Program-made: the position numbers and the translations under genes
Source of the DNA: Paramacrobiotus metropolitanus
Lineage: Eukaryota > Tardigrada > Eutardigrada > Parachela > Macrobiotidae
Assembly: GCF_019649055.1 (NCBI RefSeq)
Contig: NW_026570241.1
Coordinates: forward strand, 882,501 to 946,500
Direction of reading: 5' to 3'
Length of the DNA: 64,000 nt
Shown: piece after piece, positions 1-10,679 of the stretch
How positions within the stretch are numbered: position 1 is the stretch's first letter
How the letters are laid out: each line of letters starts with the position of its first letter
The notes under the pieces: model-generated
What the model was told of the DNA's origin: nothing
Databases searched by the model: none
The model's input: the letters and a program-made list of their open reading frames with translations, nothing else

Positions 1-109
1 AGCATCATCAGTATTATATTTTGACACGCGAAAACATTGCGAACTGATCGTGGACGTCGTTCACCAAATAGCTAATTTTTGTTTTCCTGTACAGTTACTT
101 ATTCTCGCC

Positions 110-182
110 ATGACAGTAGTGACAGTTGGCTTTTTGAGACTGCTGATGCTGGTCAGCCTTGTAATGACCTTTCCGGCACCAG
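110..182 (+). CDS. small secreted protein, copy 1, signal-peptide exon
   Basis: This is a first exon of 24 codons from the ATG at 110 to a GT donor at 183. It encodes a hydrophobic leader ending LVMTFPAP, a typical secretory signal peptide. Two related leaders follow at 1184 and 3827, all sharing the core LLML...VMT(F/V)P and a donor after a CAG, so this is a tandem family. The intron that follows also aligns by eye with that of copy 2 (both contain a run like ACAAGATT and later AGAGCTGGTTT/AAAGCTGGTTC). I cannot identify the second exon, so the mature product is unknown. A pseudogene is possible. Confidence 0.5.
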
Positions 183-779
183 GTAACATTTGAATGAATA
201 AACCAAAATCGGCTCCGACATGAATCGTTAGCTAGTAATTTCTTCTTAACCTTGAAGATTACTTACTAACCTTGGAGTCAGTGTTTGTATTACTTTGGTG
301 CTGGCAGAGAACACTTTTAAGAAAACTGCAGCGCGATTTTTTTGTACTCTAAAGAAACAACAGATTAGTACAAGATTCGGTAGACAGCGCTCGGGCGTCA
401 TAGAGCTGGTTTCGACATGTAATTTTCAAGCTCGGATTTTTTATTATGCAGCTTGTCATTATTATTATACGGAAACCTGCTGTACAAAATCTACAGATAC
501 AGATGCAAATCTACAGACTTTTTTTCTGAAAGCCATGGATTCGACGCGACGATTGTGTAAATTAGCTAACCGTGAACAATATACAGCACATTGTCGTGTG
601 TTTTGAGGTTGACGCATCGACAAAGACAGAAAGAAATTATTTTTCTGTTTTAAGAAAACATTTTGTTGATGCTGGTTAGGTGCCGCCCTTGAAGATATAA
701 CGACTGAGCTATCTTGAAAAAACACAATTAATTTAATCAGATAGACGTTCAACGAAACGGACCCACTTGAAATTATACC

Positions 780-1080
780 ATTGCTGTTTTCCCGAAGACT
801 CTCTTATATTTCCGTCAACATCATCATAAAGCATCGACAACTTTCCACAAACTATTACCGCCATTTCACGCTGATGGCTGTCGAATTTGCAGTGCCAGCA
901 AAGCAGCATAACGTTCGACCAGACGGGTCCACTTCACAGAAATCATCTGGAGTGTTCTTTCCCCAAAATATTAAAAATTCCTTTCACGACGTGCAGATAT
1001 TTTGAATATAGTCAGCATACCGAAATTCCTAGCACTGATCATTGCCGACTATAAAAGCAATCTGTGCAAGCATAGTTAAT
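780..1080 (+). promoter_or_regulatory. upstream region of copy 2, duplicated ahead of copy 3
   Basis: About 300 bp here align by eye with 3395-3720. Shared blocks include CGACAACTTTCC, CAAACTATTACC, GGCTGTCGAATTTGC, GGTCCACTTCACA, AAAATATTAAAAATT and the TATA-like (T)AATAAAAGCAA/TATAAAAGCAA. Both copies lie directly upstream of a signal-peptide exon (1184 and 3827). They look like duplicated promoters, and the TATA-like elements are at about 1050 and 3703. Confidence 0.55.
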
Positions 1081-1183
1081 TATTATGATTTGAAACGCTG
1101 ATACATTGTGAATCAATCTTGTAGTTCTTTCATCACAACTTTAAAGCTATGTAATTACTGATATCCTGTGCTTAAATTCTGCC

Positions 1184-1262
1184 ATGGCATTGCGCAAAGA
1201 GACAGCTAACCTGGTGGGGTTACTCATGTTGGCCATTCTTGTAATGACCTTCCCGGAATCAG
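1184..1262 (+). CDS. small secreted protein, copy 2, signal-peptide exon
   Basis: This first exon has 26 codons plus one base (MALRKET..., ending VMTFPES) and a GT donor at 1263. It matches copies 1 and 3 in the hydrophobic core and in the donor position. A TATA-like TATAAAAG lies about 130 bp upstream, with the same element ahead of copy 3. The downstream exon is not resolved. The strongest candidate lies in 1507-1816, where two overlapping Cys- and Arg-containing reading frames are open, but I cannot choose between them. Confidence 0.5.
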
Positions 1263-3394
1263 GTAACTGGATGAGTAACCAGAAAACGGGCATTCAAATA
1301 AATATTCGGTTATAATTTAATTCGAAGTCTAAAAGGTTACTTGCGTTATAATGTTTGCATTTTTTCGGCGATAACAGAGCAGAATTTTCAGGAAACTACA
1401 CTGTGCTATCGCATTAAAGTACAAGATTTGGTTTACGGCGCTAACACGTCATAAAGCTGGTTCCGACCCCTTATTTTTTATAATAATATAATAAGAAATT
1501 CTAAGAATGCCAAGCTGCATTATGCTAAGAAATCTGGAATTGTGCAGCTTGTCGTTGTTAATAATTGTTATACAATCAGTCGAATACCTAATATTGTGCT
1601 GTACAGATGCATACTCGACGGATTCAAGTTGCAATAAACCGCTTCGCAGAGCTTGTGTTGTCAGTGAGGGATTGTCATGCGAGTGCTGCCGCCCGAACTC
1701 TCAAGATCAAAAAGATTGCGAATCAAATGCGGAGGTCTTCGTGGCTGGTGGTGGGCCGCCAGGTTCAGATTGACATTAAACTGGCATTAGCCTGTCCTTG
1801 GGAAGAAAATTTCTAAGAGTTAAAAAACTGCATGCTGTGCTGGTTCAACAAATTATGTTAGCGCATTCATTCGACGTAACGGCATTGCACTGTGCAATTC
1901 TGATGGGTCCAAGACGATTATGTGCTCAGATGATGTAGAAACAAAAATTATAGGCTTTCTTTCCTGGCTCCTGGTGATTATTTTCATATTAAAAGAGAAA
2001 CGAGTTGTGCTTTTGAACTGGATGTCTGTCACGCGGTCCACGTGCCAAGTACGACTGTTCACGGATGGTATGCTCAGTTAATGAAAGGTCAATCTTACAA
2101 TCACAGAAACACAGCCACATGCAAGGCTCACTCTTTAATCATTAATAAACACATTAATTAAGCGTCTCGTAAGAGGGAAAGAACCCATGTAAATTCACGA
2201 TTAAAATCCCAGTTTACCGCATCATCGAAAAACATTCTTTTAAGTTGCAGTGTGGTGAGCCCCACCGTACAAACAGCACCATGTTACGATGATCGCCAGA
2301 ATAATAATTATTATAGAAGAACACGAGTATATTCGTAGCTTAATAAAGTCCTCGACCTCATCGACATAAACTCATGAAGTCGTGAACTCTTTGGACTATA
2401 TCGTACTGGCAAAGTGGCAAGTTCTCTACTGGCTTCCATAGTTGCAGTTAAGTAAGCAGAGATTTTTAGAATAAAAATGGTTTGATCATAATTATTGTCA
2501 GGTTATTAAATATTACTTAATATCAAGGCACAACGCTTTCATTGCAATTTTTTATATTGCATACAACATTCAAATACCATGAGTGCATACCGAATCTGCG
2601 CCTGTTGCAAATTTTTGCTTCATGTACTCGTATCTCAACGCCACACCAAAACGAAGGTACGGATATTTATAAGGGATTCGAAAAGGACTGAGATAACTAA
2701 CAGCCCTTAGAAACAGCTTGTTCGACAGCGTCACGTGTGTACACACTCTGCGGTATACTGTGTACGTACCGTCTACAGTACACGATATCTTATTCTCTAT
2801 TTACACCTCGCTACTTATAATCTGTGTATGTACCGGTACGTAATTACGTATAGACTTTGAGATCAGAGAATTTAATATCGTAACTACAGAATCGATGTCT
2901 CCGCTGACTAGTCTGGTACCGGATATCACAACGGCAATTCGAGTTCTAGTACCGAAACATTAAATGACTTTCCGCGGTCAACTGAACGACAGTAACATTT
3001 TACCTATGTACACCACCAACTTGACCGTCTTGACAAAAACTTAGATATTTACAGGTATTTTGTTGTAGCATGACTTAGAATTATCAAAATATTTTTGAAG
3101 TTAAGAAAAAAAACTCTTCTTTTTTGAAAAGTCATAAATTCGATGCAACGATTACCCGAGTAGCCTAAATGGAAGGATTTTGCGGTGCATCGTGACAGTA
3201 TGACATCGAGAGCGACGCGGAGACGTCGAAATAAAGATCGACGAAACAAAACTTTTTTTTCGTTTCTTATTGGTGCAAGATGGTGCGGTTTAATAAGATA
3301 TGATATATCTATATCTAATGTCTGTAGTTAGCATTATATAAAACCGTAGCACGGCCGCTGTCTACTTCATCCACTTTCAGTGACTAAGATACTT

Positions 3395-3720
3395 ATCTTG
3401 CCGACAAAACGGATTCATTTGAAGCTTTACCCTTGCGGTGTTTCCGGAAACGCTTTAAATTTCCACCACTTACGCTATAAAGCAACGACAACTTTCCGCA
3501 AACTATTACCTGACTTCACGCTGAAGGCTGTCGAATTTGCTTTGCCAGCAAAATCATTATAACGTTTGACCAGACTGGTCCACTTCACAAAAACTATTTG
3601 GAGTGCACTTTCCACAAAATATTAAAAATTTCGTTCACGGAGTGGAGAGGTTTCGGTTCTTTGAAAGCAGTCAGCATTCCTGATACTTACCACTGCCGAC
3701 TAATAAAAGCAAGCGCTGAT
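3395..3720 (+). promoter_or_regulatory. upstream region of copy 3, duplicate of 780-1080
   Basis: This is the second copy of the duplicated promoter-like block described at 780-1080, ending near the TATA-like AATAAAAGCAAG. Farther upstream, 3115-3250 also resembles 520-640 (TTCGAYGCRACGATT followed by a GTGCATCGTGAC/GCACATTGTCGTG block). The duplicated unit therefore covers the whole gene with its flanks. Confidence 0.55.
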
Positions 3721-3826
3721 AACATAATATTATGTTAAACACGCAGAAACACTGAACAAATCTCTAACTTCGTTCATCATACTCTGTAAGTGTAAAGCTG
3801 ATTTCCATTATCTTGTAAATTACGCC

Positions 3827-4069
3827 ATGGCTATACGCTTTCTGGGATTGCTCATGCTGGTCAACTTTGTAATGACCGTCCCGGCCCCAGGTAGCCTAAT
3901 GACAACCGATACTACGATGCCGGACACCACCAGCACTACCACCGATACAACGACGGACACTACCAGCACTACAACTGATACAACGACGGACACTACCAGC
4001 ACTACAACTGATACAACGACGGACACCACCAGCACTACAACCGATACTACGACGAGACACAGTGTCTAA
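3827..4069 (+). CDS. small secreted mucin-like Thr/Asp-repeat protein, copy 3
   Basis: This intronless 80-residue ORF starts at the ATG at 3827. It has a signal peptide (FLGLLMLVNFVMTVPAPG) followed by 3-4 copies of an 11-residue unit of the type TTSTTTDTTTD and a short tail, RHSV. Thr-rich repeats of this kind are usually heavily O-glycosylated in secreted or cuticular mucins; that function is inferred from composition only. In copies 1 and 2 a donor occurs exactly where this ORF reads CAG|GTAGCC. The repeat part is therefore either a new coding extension into former intron, or is removed by the same splice. No other domain is visible. Confidence 0.6.
   Translation: MAIRFLGLLMLVNFVMTVPAPGSLMTTDTTMPDTTSTTTDTTTDTTSTTTDTTTDTTSTTTDTTTDTTSTTTDTTTRHSV
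3933..4053 (+). repeat. 33-bp coding minisatellite (Thr/Asp repeat)
   Basis: Between three and four tandem 33-bp units of the type ACTACCAGCACTACAACTGA plus TACAACGACGGAC encode the TTSTTTDTTTD repeat of copy 3. Units differ only at synonymous positions (ACT/ACC/ACA, GAT/GAC). This indicates recent expansion, or selection on the protein. Confidence 0.8.
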
Positions 4070-4660
4070 TGTTTCCTGTTAAGCTTGAGTCACTTAACCC
4101 ATTCCGGTTTTATAGTGCTAAAGAATATTACGGTGTAAAAATTTTCGACATTCAGAGTTGAAGATACTTCATTCTCGTCATAATCGTGCGCTTATAAATA
4201 TAAAAATAAAAATAAACAAAATGATTTCCGGCTAACCAATGGACTGAATGTTTAAGCGCGCTAAAAAAAAATCGCAGAGTTGTAGGTTTGTGTTCATTTT
4301 GTGGGGGAAGTACACCATTGATCGTGAGGTTTGGAGCTTATGTCATCAGCTGCCAAGTGTAAGGAAACTTTGTGTAGTTTAAAAAGCAGCTAGGTCACAG
4401 ACAGCGCGAAAACTAAGTTTGCGATACTAAAACGCAATATACGTAATGTAATACTTACCGCTCCGTCAGGAAAAATCTCGCAAGGCCGCAAGGAAAATCT
4501 GATTTTTTTTCTTCATCTAAGTATTTGTGACATTACGGATGTTAATAAATGCCGCTTAATGGATTGATGGCTGGCATTTACTACACCATATTAAATTATA
4601 TTCTTGCCCATTATGACTTGAAGATCTCCTGACTCTGAGGCAAGAAAAGATAAGGATACT
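4070..4660. other. no gene seen
   Basis: This stretch is AT-rich with no open frame, splice-supported exon or repeat that I can defend. AATAAA-like signals at 4205-4215 probably belong to the 3' end of the gene at 3827. Confidence 0.5.
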
Positions 4661-4662
4661 TA

Positions 4663-5025
4663 TCATTCTGAATGCAGAATGGCGATCGTGCGCATTCCAC
4701 CGTCTTTCGTTGCTAGCGCGATCAATCTTACTCCGAAAAAAGATTCCCGGAGGTCTTTCGGTAATTTCTCTGCAGCAAAGATGTTCACAAATTTCGTTAG
4801 CACGAGGTACAACAATGTTGGGATTGCGTCTTTGCGGTTCAGCATATCTTTCAAGTACTGCGGGTAGAGTCCACCTGCGGAGCCGTTGGGGAAACTAAAA
4901 GCTCTAGCTATATACGCGCTAGGACTTCCTTTGTTGTCGCTCCGTCTCCTGGTCACCTGGTCTACCAGCGGAAGCAGTTCATCATGTCCAGAAAGCGTGT
5001 CACACTCAAGTCTGCCTGGCTTCAC
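4663..5025 (-). mobile_element. reverse transcriptase-like retroelement fragment
   Basis: A 120-residue open frame contains AFSFPNGSAGGL, then PQYLKDML, KFVNIFAAEKLP, FFGVRLIAL and KDGGMRTIA. This order (SAGGxDGxRPQxLKD ... LPKDxRxxFFGxxLIALxKKDGGxRPIA) is the N-terminal part of a reverse transcriptase found in many invertebrate retroelements. The DG(L/I)R step between GGL and PQYL is missing. No catalytic YxDD region follows, and the frame ends in a stop right after the RTIA block. It is a dead fragment. I do not assign a clade. Confidence 0.7.
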
Positions 5026-5152
5026 ATACCAAGTTGACTACTGTACGCGTTACACCATACTGTGACCATAGGAAGTGGCCTATTGACTGGGCAACCTGGT
5101 AGAAGACACCACATTACCGGTCAGGGTCACTCTTCGGATAGCGGCTCCGATC

Positions 5153-5410
5153 GTGATTCCACATAGCTGTGTACAGTATGGGGTTCTCTGGTTGGTGAGC
5201 TACATAGCCTCCGCTGTAAAAGTTCCACCAGTACGCCTGCCTAAGCACGATGGACTGAACGCTTATGTTCGCCGTGCTTTAAGAAACCAGAGCCGGCAGC
5301 TCGTTGAGCTTTATCGTGAAGTCGTGTTAAATGCAAATTATGACGACGCGAAAGCTTTGGGGGCAGCCATTACGCAAAACTCTGGGCAGATGACTGGAGC
5401 AGTAGAGTAA
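5153..5410 (+). other. open frame of unknown nature
   Basis: An 85-codon open frame has an amphipathic basic stretch (RRALRNQSRQLVELYREVV) ending in TAG-TAA region stops. It has no start codon with good context and no splice partner that I can support. It may be an old exon or part of the neighbouring retroelement debris. Confidence 0.2.
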
Positions 5411-5912
5411 ACGGAATGTCTGTTGTGAGACTTTGTATTCCTCCTATAAAAAACCGCAACCGGTACGCTACCGTTTTTTCATACGTAGAAGGGATGCCGC
5501 TAAAACAGCCTCTATAGGCCATCGAATTTTTCCGTTTTGAGTAATCTCTACAACAGCAAATGAAAGCAAATTTTTAGCTGCAGACAGATGGGAGTTACAA
5601 AGCAACAACGAAGACCACATAATTGTAAATGAGCAACAGGATTTCGTGGATGAACTACTGCGGCTACAGCCGGAAATGGCAAAACTAGTGCGCCCGCAGA
5701 TCCAATTTGCCCAAAGTCATGGTGTTCAAAAGTAACATGTTGAACGTTACTTTGCAAAATCCTATATTATTTTCCTGTTAAACAAAGTAACGAGGTAGAC
5801 AACAGTACCGTACATACACAAAATATGCCAACTAGCTGTGAAAGGGACCAGTGCCTTATATGAGCGAAATATACTCGTATTGTGCTAACGGAAGCCGAAA
5901 GTAAGTTATTAA

Positions 5913-6716
5913 GTAGGTTGCGTTTTGCACGGCCGTACGATTAACGGCAAAATTAACGACGATCTTGGCGTTGTTAATTTAACGTTCCGTTGATTCGAAT
6001 AGGAGGTTGCGTTATGAACTAAACAATTTACTGCTCCTGATATTAACGCCAGGAACTACTGTCGGTATCAAACATTCTCCGTCCAATATTTTGTACAATT
6101 TCAAAATAATTTCGTTGACCAGCATAAAAATTAATAACAAAGTAGATCTTTTTTATATGGTATACACACGTTAGAAAGAAATGAGGATAAAGTTTTCGCG
6201 CAGACGTTCTAAAGAACTGTCATTTTCCATTCTAGAATGCGTAACTTGCAGTTGCACTTGAAAGATGGTTACAAAGTTGCTGTAGAACATAAGCTCCTGA
6301 AACAAGTACTGTATTTGTGCAACTGTGTTTTGATTTTTGAAATAATTTTTTGTTACATTTATGAAAGCGTAAATTATTCTGCTTTCAAAGTAGCTGGCAA
6401 AAAGCCAACTGACTGCAGAGCAACTGTCGAGACTGGTACGATTTTCGAAAAATTCGAGTCGAGTGGGCAACTCAGGATTGAGTGCCCAGGCAGAAATTCA
6501 CTGGGTAGACTGTCTCGCCTCGCCTATGCAGTCTTCGTGCTCAATGGTCTATGTAAGCCCAGTCGTTCATTACTGAATTTCAACGTCGTTATTAACGAAA
6601 CGATACCCCCTTCGTTTCGTTAATAACGACGGGTAATGCCGTTTAAACGTTCGTTAATCGTACCCCGTCGTTAATTCTATCGTCAATCGTACCCCTTCGT
6701 TGATACCGCAACCTGC
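5913..6716. mobile_element. 804-bp non-autonomous DNA transposon with TIRs and 7-bp target duplication
   Basis: The ends are inverted repeats, G(T/C)AGGTTGCG at 5913 and CGCAACCTGC ending at 6716. More diffuse inverted similarity continues inward (GTACGATTAACGGC... against the complement of CGTCAATCGTACCCC). Both sides carry a direct TTATTAA (5906-5912 and 6717-6723), a perfect candidate target-site duplication. An internal 20-bp inverted repeat lies at 6584-6631. No transposase is encoded. The short AT-rich duplication could fit PIF/Harbinger-like or related cut-and-paste families, but the superfamily is not settled. Confidence 0.7.
6584..6631. repeat. 20-bp inverted repeat with 8-bp loop
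   Basis: The arm CGTCGTTATTAACGAAACGA (6584-6603) is exactly complementary to 6612-6631, with an 8-base spacer. It lies inside the 804-bp transposon and would form a strong hairpin. Confidence 0.9.
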
Positions 6717-7849
6717 TTATTAACTACAACTTCAATCACACAATAAACAGGAATAACAATGAGATGGAAAGCAACAGGAAATGGTAGACCGATCGCTGGA
6801 ATGATCGATATTATACGTAGCAGAATAACACCTTATAATATGTATCTCATTGCAACCGTGTTGCATCGACTCCAGAAAGTTCGGTAACTTTCACAATAAT
6901 GACAATAAACACGAGAACAATCCCTTACATTAGATTGGCATGCGTTATGGCCAAAGCCATAATGTACTCATCCCTGCACACACACACAGTTGAACAAGCT
7001 CTAACAAAACGCATCATGCATATAAACAAGTTTAGCAATAAAGCTTATAAACATGGGCGCTTTTCAAATGACCGCTATGCGTATACCGGGGTAAAAGCTG
7101 TTAATATGCAGCTGCAAAAACTGTCGAATCGGGCAGCTGGATATACTGCAGCCTGCAGGTAAACTCCAGCAGTTACAGTACCCTGGTAATTATCTTTGTA
7201 AATTCTATGTGCCCATGCGAGAGAGAAACTTTCTGAAGACAATATTAGTATAAAAATTGGGCGGTCAACGTCAATGTCAAACACTTCCGCTGCATTTTTG
7301 AAAGACAGAGTAACACACACCATTTCCACACTGGAAATGGCGTAGATGTTATTATAAATTCGCCTAAAGTGGACGAATTTCCTGCAATTACGAACGTGCG
7401 GCGGGTAATCTTGAGCAGAATCATTATTTGAGATGACCATAATTTACTGCCAGTGACAAAATAATCAGTACTTAAACAAACAGTTTAGGATGATGTACCA
7501 CACTGCGGCAACTACGTACAGATACGTACATATTTTATAGAAGCGCTTGGGGCTTTTTTTCTTCCTATTCAGTCATAGTCAGAGCACAAAATATCAGACA
7601 TCACGCGTCTGGAAGCACAGAGCCACAAACGCAATAATACGCACAATAATGGGGAACCGGTTGTCCGTTTACCAAAGTAACGCTGACTACTTATTAGCGA
7701 CTTATTACTAAAGCAACGTCGTCACCTGCCGGTACGGTGTTTCCGCGACTGCCAAAACAACAAGACACCACTGCTACTTAAAACCGGAATCAAGATTTAA
7801 CGGCTGCGTAGTTTACTGGGTTTCTGATACAATTTAGCTGCGATTCACA

Positions 7850-8704
7850 ATGAGCCGACGGTGGCGACGAAGTGATGATGATTATGATTATGATTACGAT
7901 GATGAAGATGATCATGGTGATGATCTGGACGATATTGTGCTGTGGTCTTTGATGATTATCACACTTATAATTGTGTGCCGGGGCTTGGTTGCTGTGATAA
8001 AATGGTTGTTTACTCGTCGTGAGCGACCCGTGAGACTCTTCTGGGATATGGAAAACGCACGATGCACGATTCCCAAACGTGCCAGTTTTGAACAATGTGC
8101 GAATCACCTGCGTGGCATCGCTTCACAACACGGAGTCGATTTACGGGAAAAATATAGTATCAAAATTATTTGTGGTGGATTCGATGGTAACAACCGCTGC
8201 TCACAAAACAAGTGCATTCACGCTGCTAAAGTCTGCAGTTCAGAAATCCTGGAAACCTGGAGTGCTGGGAGCACTGTTCCTACAAGAGTTGAAGGTCAGA
8301 CTATTGCTTTCACCAAACGTCAGAGTAAAATTAACCTAGATGACATGAGTGACAAACCCGTTAAAAACTCAAATCGTATACTAGGTGTTATGATTCAGTA
8401 TTGCTGGGAAGGAAATATGTGGTATCAAAAAAATAAGGCGGATAAGGCAATCCTGCAGCAACTGCACGATTTGTTCACCCAAGACGTAAACCAGAAGATG
8501 AAAGTCATCATAGTATCAGGTACTTATACATGTACAAGTACATTAATAAGCTTACATGAACATGCCCTTATACATGTATTGTACATTAAGCGTGCAGACA
8601 TGTATAAGGAACCCAGCAGGAGCCTTCTTCCGACAGTATCTGTCTTCCTTCGTACGTATTGTACCGGTATTGCAGGTTGCCTTTTGCTTGACGATTCTTT
8701 ATAG
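7850..8704 (+). CDS. membrane-anchored NYN-domain-like protein
   Basis: The ATG at 7850 opens a 284-residue frame. It starts with a basic patch (MSRRWRRS), then an acidic Asp/Tyr run, one transmembrane helix at about residues 28-53 (LWSLMIITLIIVCRG...IKWLF), and a domain resembling the NYN/PIN-like RNase fold of MARF1. RLFWDMENA matches the first acidic motif (FWDxEN), KADKAILQQL matches the second (xADxxL), and KVIIVSG...LISLHEHALIHVLYIK matches the VSSDxxF...L..L...G..V strand region. At the third motif the expected Asp is Thr (VSGTYTCT), so one catalytic acidic residue seems missing. The C-terminal tail from about residue 245 is doubtful, because an orphan exon at 8792-8940 could replace it by splicing. 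Confidence 0.6.
   Translation: MSRRWRRSDDDYDYDYDDEDDHGDDLDDIVLWSLMIITLIIVCRGLVAVIKWLFTRRERPVRLFWDMENARCTIPKRASFEQCANHLRGIASQHGVDLREKYSIKIICGGFDGNNRCSQNKCIHAAKVCSSEILETWSAGSTVPTRVEGQTIAFTKRQSKINLDDMSDKPVKNSNRILGVMIQYCWEGNMWYQKNKADKAILQQLHDLFTQDVNQKMKVIIVSGTYTCTSTLISLHEHALIHVLYIKRADMYKEPSRSLLPTVSVFLRTYCTGIAGCLLLDDSL
8566..8609. repeat. 12-bp inverted repeat inside the NYN gene
   Basis: CCTTATACATGT (8566-8577) and ACATGTATAAGG (8598-8609) are exact complements separated by 20 bases. Related TACATGTA words also occur at 8525-8545. The cluster sits just after the place where the third NYN catalytic Asp should be. Confidence 0.8.
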
Positions 8705-8791
8705 AATCGCCTTATATTGGTATACCGTGTTCGCGGCAACCGAAAGAATTTTGTTGCACACTAACCATAAGGACATGTTGCCAATTTTCAG

Positions 8792-8940
8792 TTGATTACC
8801 GGTTGCGTCAGCAAGCTCGCGAAGCTGTAGTACTTTCCTCCAAGCAGAGCGTTGTTTTGCATCCAGAGCTGTTTTCGCAGGACGGAGTTTGGCCTGATGA
8901 ATATTATGAGAAGCCTTCGGAAAAGTGCATAATAAACTGA
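8792..8940 (+). CDS. probable 3' exon of the NYN-like gene
   Basis: An acceptor CCAATTTTCAG ends at 8791. It is followed by an open frame beginning DYRLRQQAREAVVLSS and ending WPDEYYEKPSEKCIIN with TGA at 8938-8940. Its composition is protein-like, and it lies 90 bp after the NYN frame on the same strand. I cannot match the donor phase with certainty, so the join is inferred. It may instead belong to a pseudogene. Confidence 0.4.
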
Positions 8941-9531
8941 ATACTACAGTCAACAAAGACAGCGAATTATTGCCTTAGCAAAATTGTTTGCAGCGGATCA
9001 ACATTCACGCTCTTTCCATACAAGTGTGAGCTGCCGCGCTTATACCACACTTACTACAGCTTACGTTTGCCTGACAGCATTTTTATCCATAAAATTTAAC
9101 AAACCATGTAGGCGTGGGCCCTCCCGCCTTTGCTTGTTTATGTTCTCAGTGTAACATGCTTCAAGTTCACAAATACGTTGAATTATTTAAATCAAAGATA
9201 GCAACTAAAGTCAAATATCCGGTAGCAATTAACAAATTAATAAGAGCTTTCTATCAACTGCAATTAATAAACGAATATAACGTGACGTGCGCTGCTCCAT
9301 AATATTTTGTCACCAAGGTCTGCGTCAAGAAGTTTGGCATCCCGAATCGCTGTGTTATAGTGGAAGCCAAACGTATCGCATGCTTCCAACGAAACCGGTA
9401 AGAGCTGCAATATACCGTTGGGCCCGGTGCTAGGGATTTTATTCGTCGTGCCAATGAAAGATCATGGAAGGCAATCCGACGGAATAAAATGGTCATAGAC
9501 TGAACTTATTAAATTTTTGTAAGCTGTAAGT

Positions 9532-9569
9532 TTGTGTCCGCTTTACAATATATTGTAAAGCGGACACAA
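9532..9569. repeat. perfect 38-bp palindrome
   Basis: The left half TTGTGTCCGCTTTACAATA is followed with no spacer by its exact complement. The palindrome is perfect over 38 bases with an AT-rich centre. No gene overlaps it. It may be fused transposon ends or a cruciform-forming site. Confidence 0.95.
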
Positions 9570-9748
9570 CCTCAGAATTATTTTTATCGTCATGTCTAGA
9601 GTTTCTCCCCTTCGCAGGGTGCAAACGTAATGACTGCCACCATAAAAAACCATTATGTTTTATGCGGAGAATAAACTTGACTCTAGCGTAGCCCTGATCG
9701 ACGCTCTAATAAAGGGCAAGCTCTGCCGTAAGTTCTAGCCCGTCTTTG

Positions 9749-10666
9749 TTAGGGAATGCTTGGCGTCAAAAGAACGTTCCTGCATTTAGTATAGCATCTC
9801 AAAATCTGAGCCATTGGTCTTCGGGTTTTCGATATCTTCATGCAGGATGCAGACAGACTCGTTAAAATAAAACCGTGCACAAGTTTATCCGCACTGTCCG
9901 GTAATTTTGCGAATAGCCTTGCGGAATGAGAAGCTTGGGTTTCACCAGGACGTTCGGGGCTGAGAAAATCACCTTGAACCAAAAGCAGGCGCGCTTTGAG
10001 GAATCTATTTAGCAAGATCATGTGTTATACAGCGTTACCTCGGGGTTGCCCCTGAATGACATAGCTAAGTCAAGGCGAACACAGTCCGCAATAGTTTCGT
10101 CGTCCTCCACGACTACATCGTACGTGCCGGTCGGATCCTGCTGTCGCGGTTTATTTCTGCAGATATTATGTAAGAATTTCATATACCGCTCGACCGGCAC
10201 GATGCACTGGCTGTTATTTGCGGTGGCACGACTAAGGATTAGGCTTCACAATATTTCTATCCGTAGCGGACAGTCATTTCCTTTCTGGAAGGTGCTGTGC
10301 TGTAGTCTCCGATACCTCGTGATTATGGTCTTCCAGATTCGGCAAGTCAGACTCCATCATGCCATTCACTTTATATACCTTAAGGCGGATAACCGCTTTT
10401 CATTCGCTTTTTTTGAGTGGTGCATGGTGATGCTCGTCTTCGCCGGTAATGAATTTCGTCGATAGGTACGATAAGCTCCAGCTTTGTTGTGTATCAGCCT
10501 GATGAACTCTATGGAAATCAGTTGGGCAAGGGACGCGATTTAGATGTTTTTGCATTGCCGCCGGGATTAACAAATATCTGATGGGTTGGCTCAGTCCATT
10601 TTCTAATAGCCCGAAGTTGGACAGCGTAAGACTCATTTTGTTGTCTACTTTAATTCCGAATACCAT
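9749..10666 (-). pseudogene. degraded protein-like region, unidentified
   Basis: On the minus strand three frames succeed each other with protein-like composition. 10666-10400 includes IRYLLIPAAMQKHLNRVPC, 10200-10018 includes VVVEDDETIADCVRLDLAM and FRGNPEVTLYN, and 10021-9749 includes ILLNRFLKARLLLVQGDF. The last two abut with a shift in frame (TLYNT-stop against MILLNRF), which looks like a frameshift rather than an intron. I do not recognise the family. It is either a pseudogene or coincidental open frames. Confidence 0.3.
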
Positions 10667-10679
10667 ATTGTGGCTCTAA

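Noticed and set aside
3820-4035. Minus-strand frame of alternating Val/Ser (VVSVVVLVV) over the Thr/Asp repeat
   Set aside because: It is the mirror of the plus-strand repeat. It has no signal, no splice support and a single dipeptide pattern.
7790-8107. Minus-strand Ile-rich hydrophobic frame (IIIFIIVIIIIIII)
   Set aside because: It is the complement of the Asp/Tyr run of the NYN gene. GAT codons read as ATC on the other strand.
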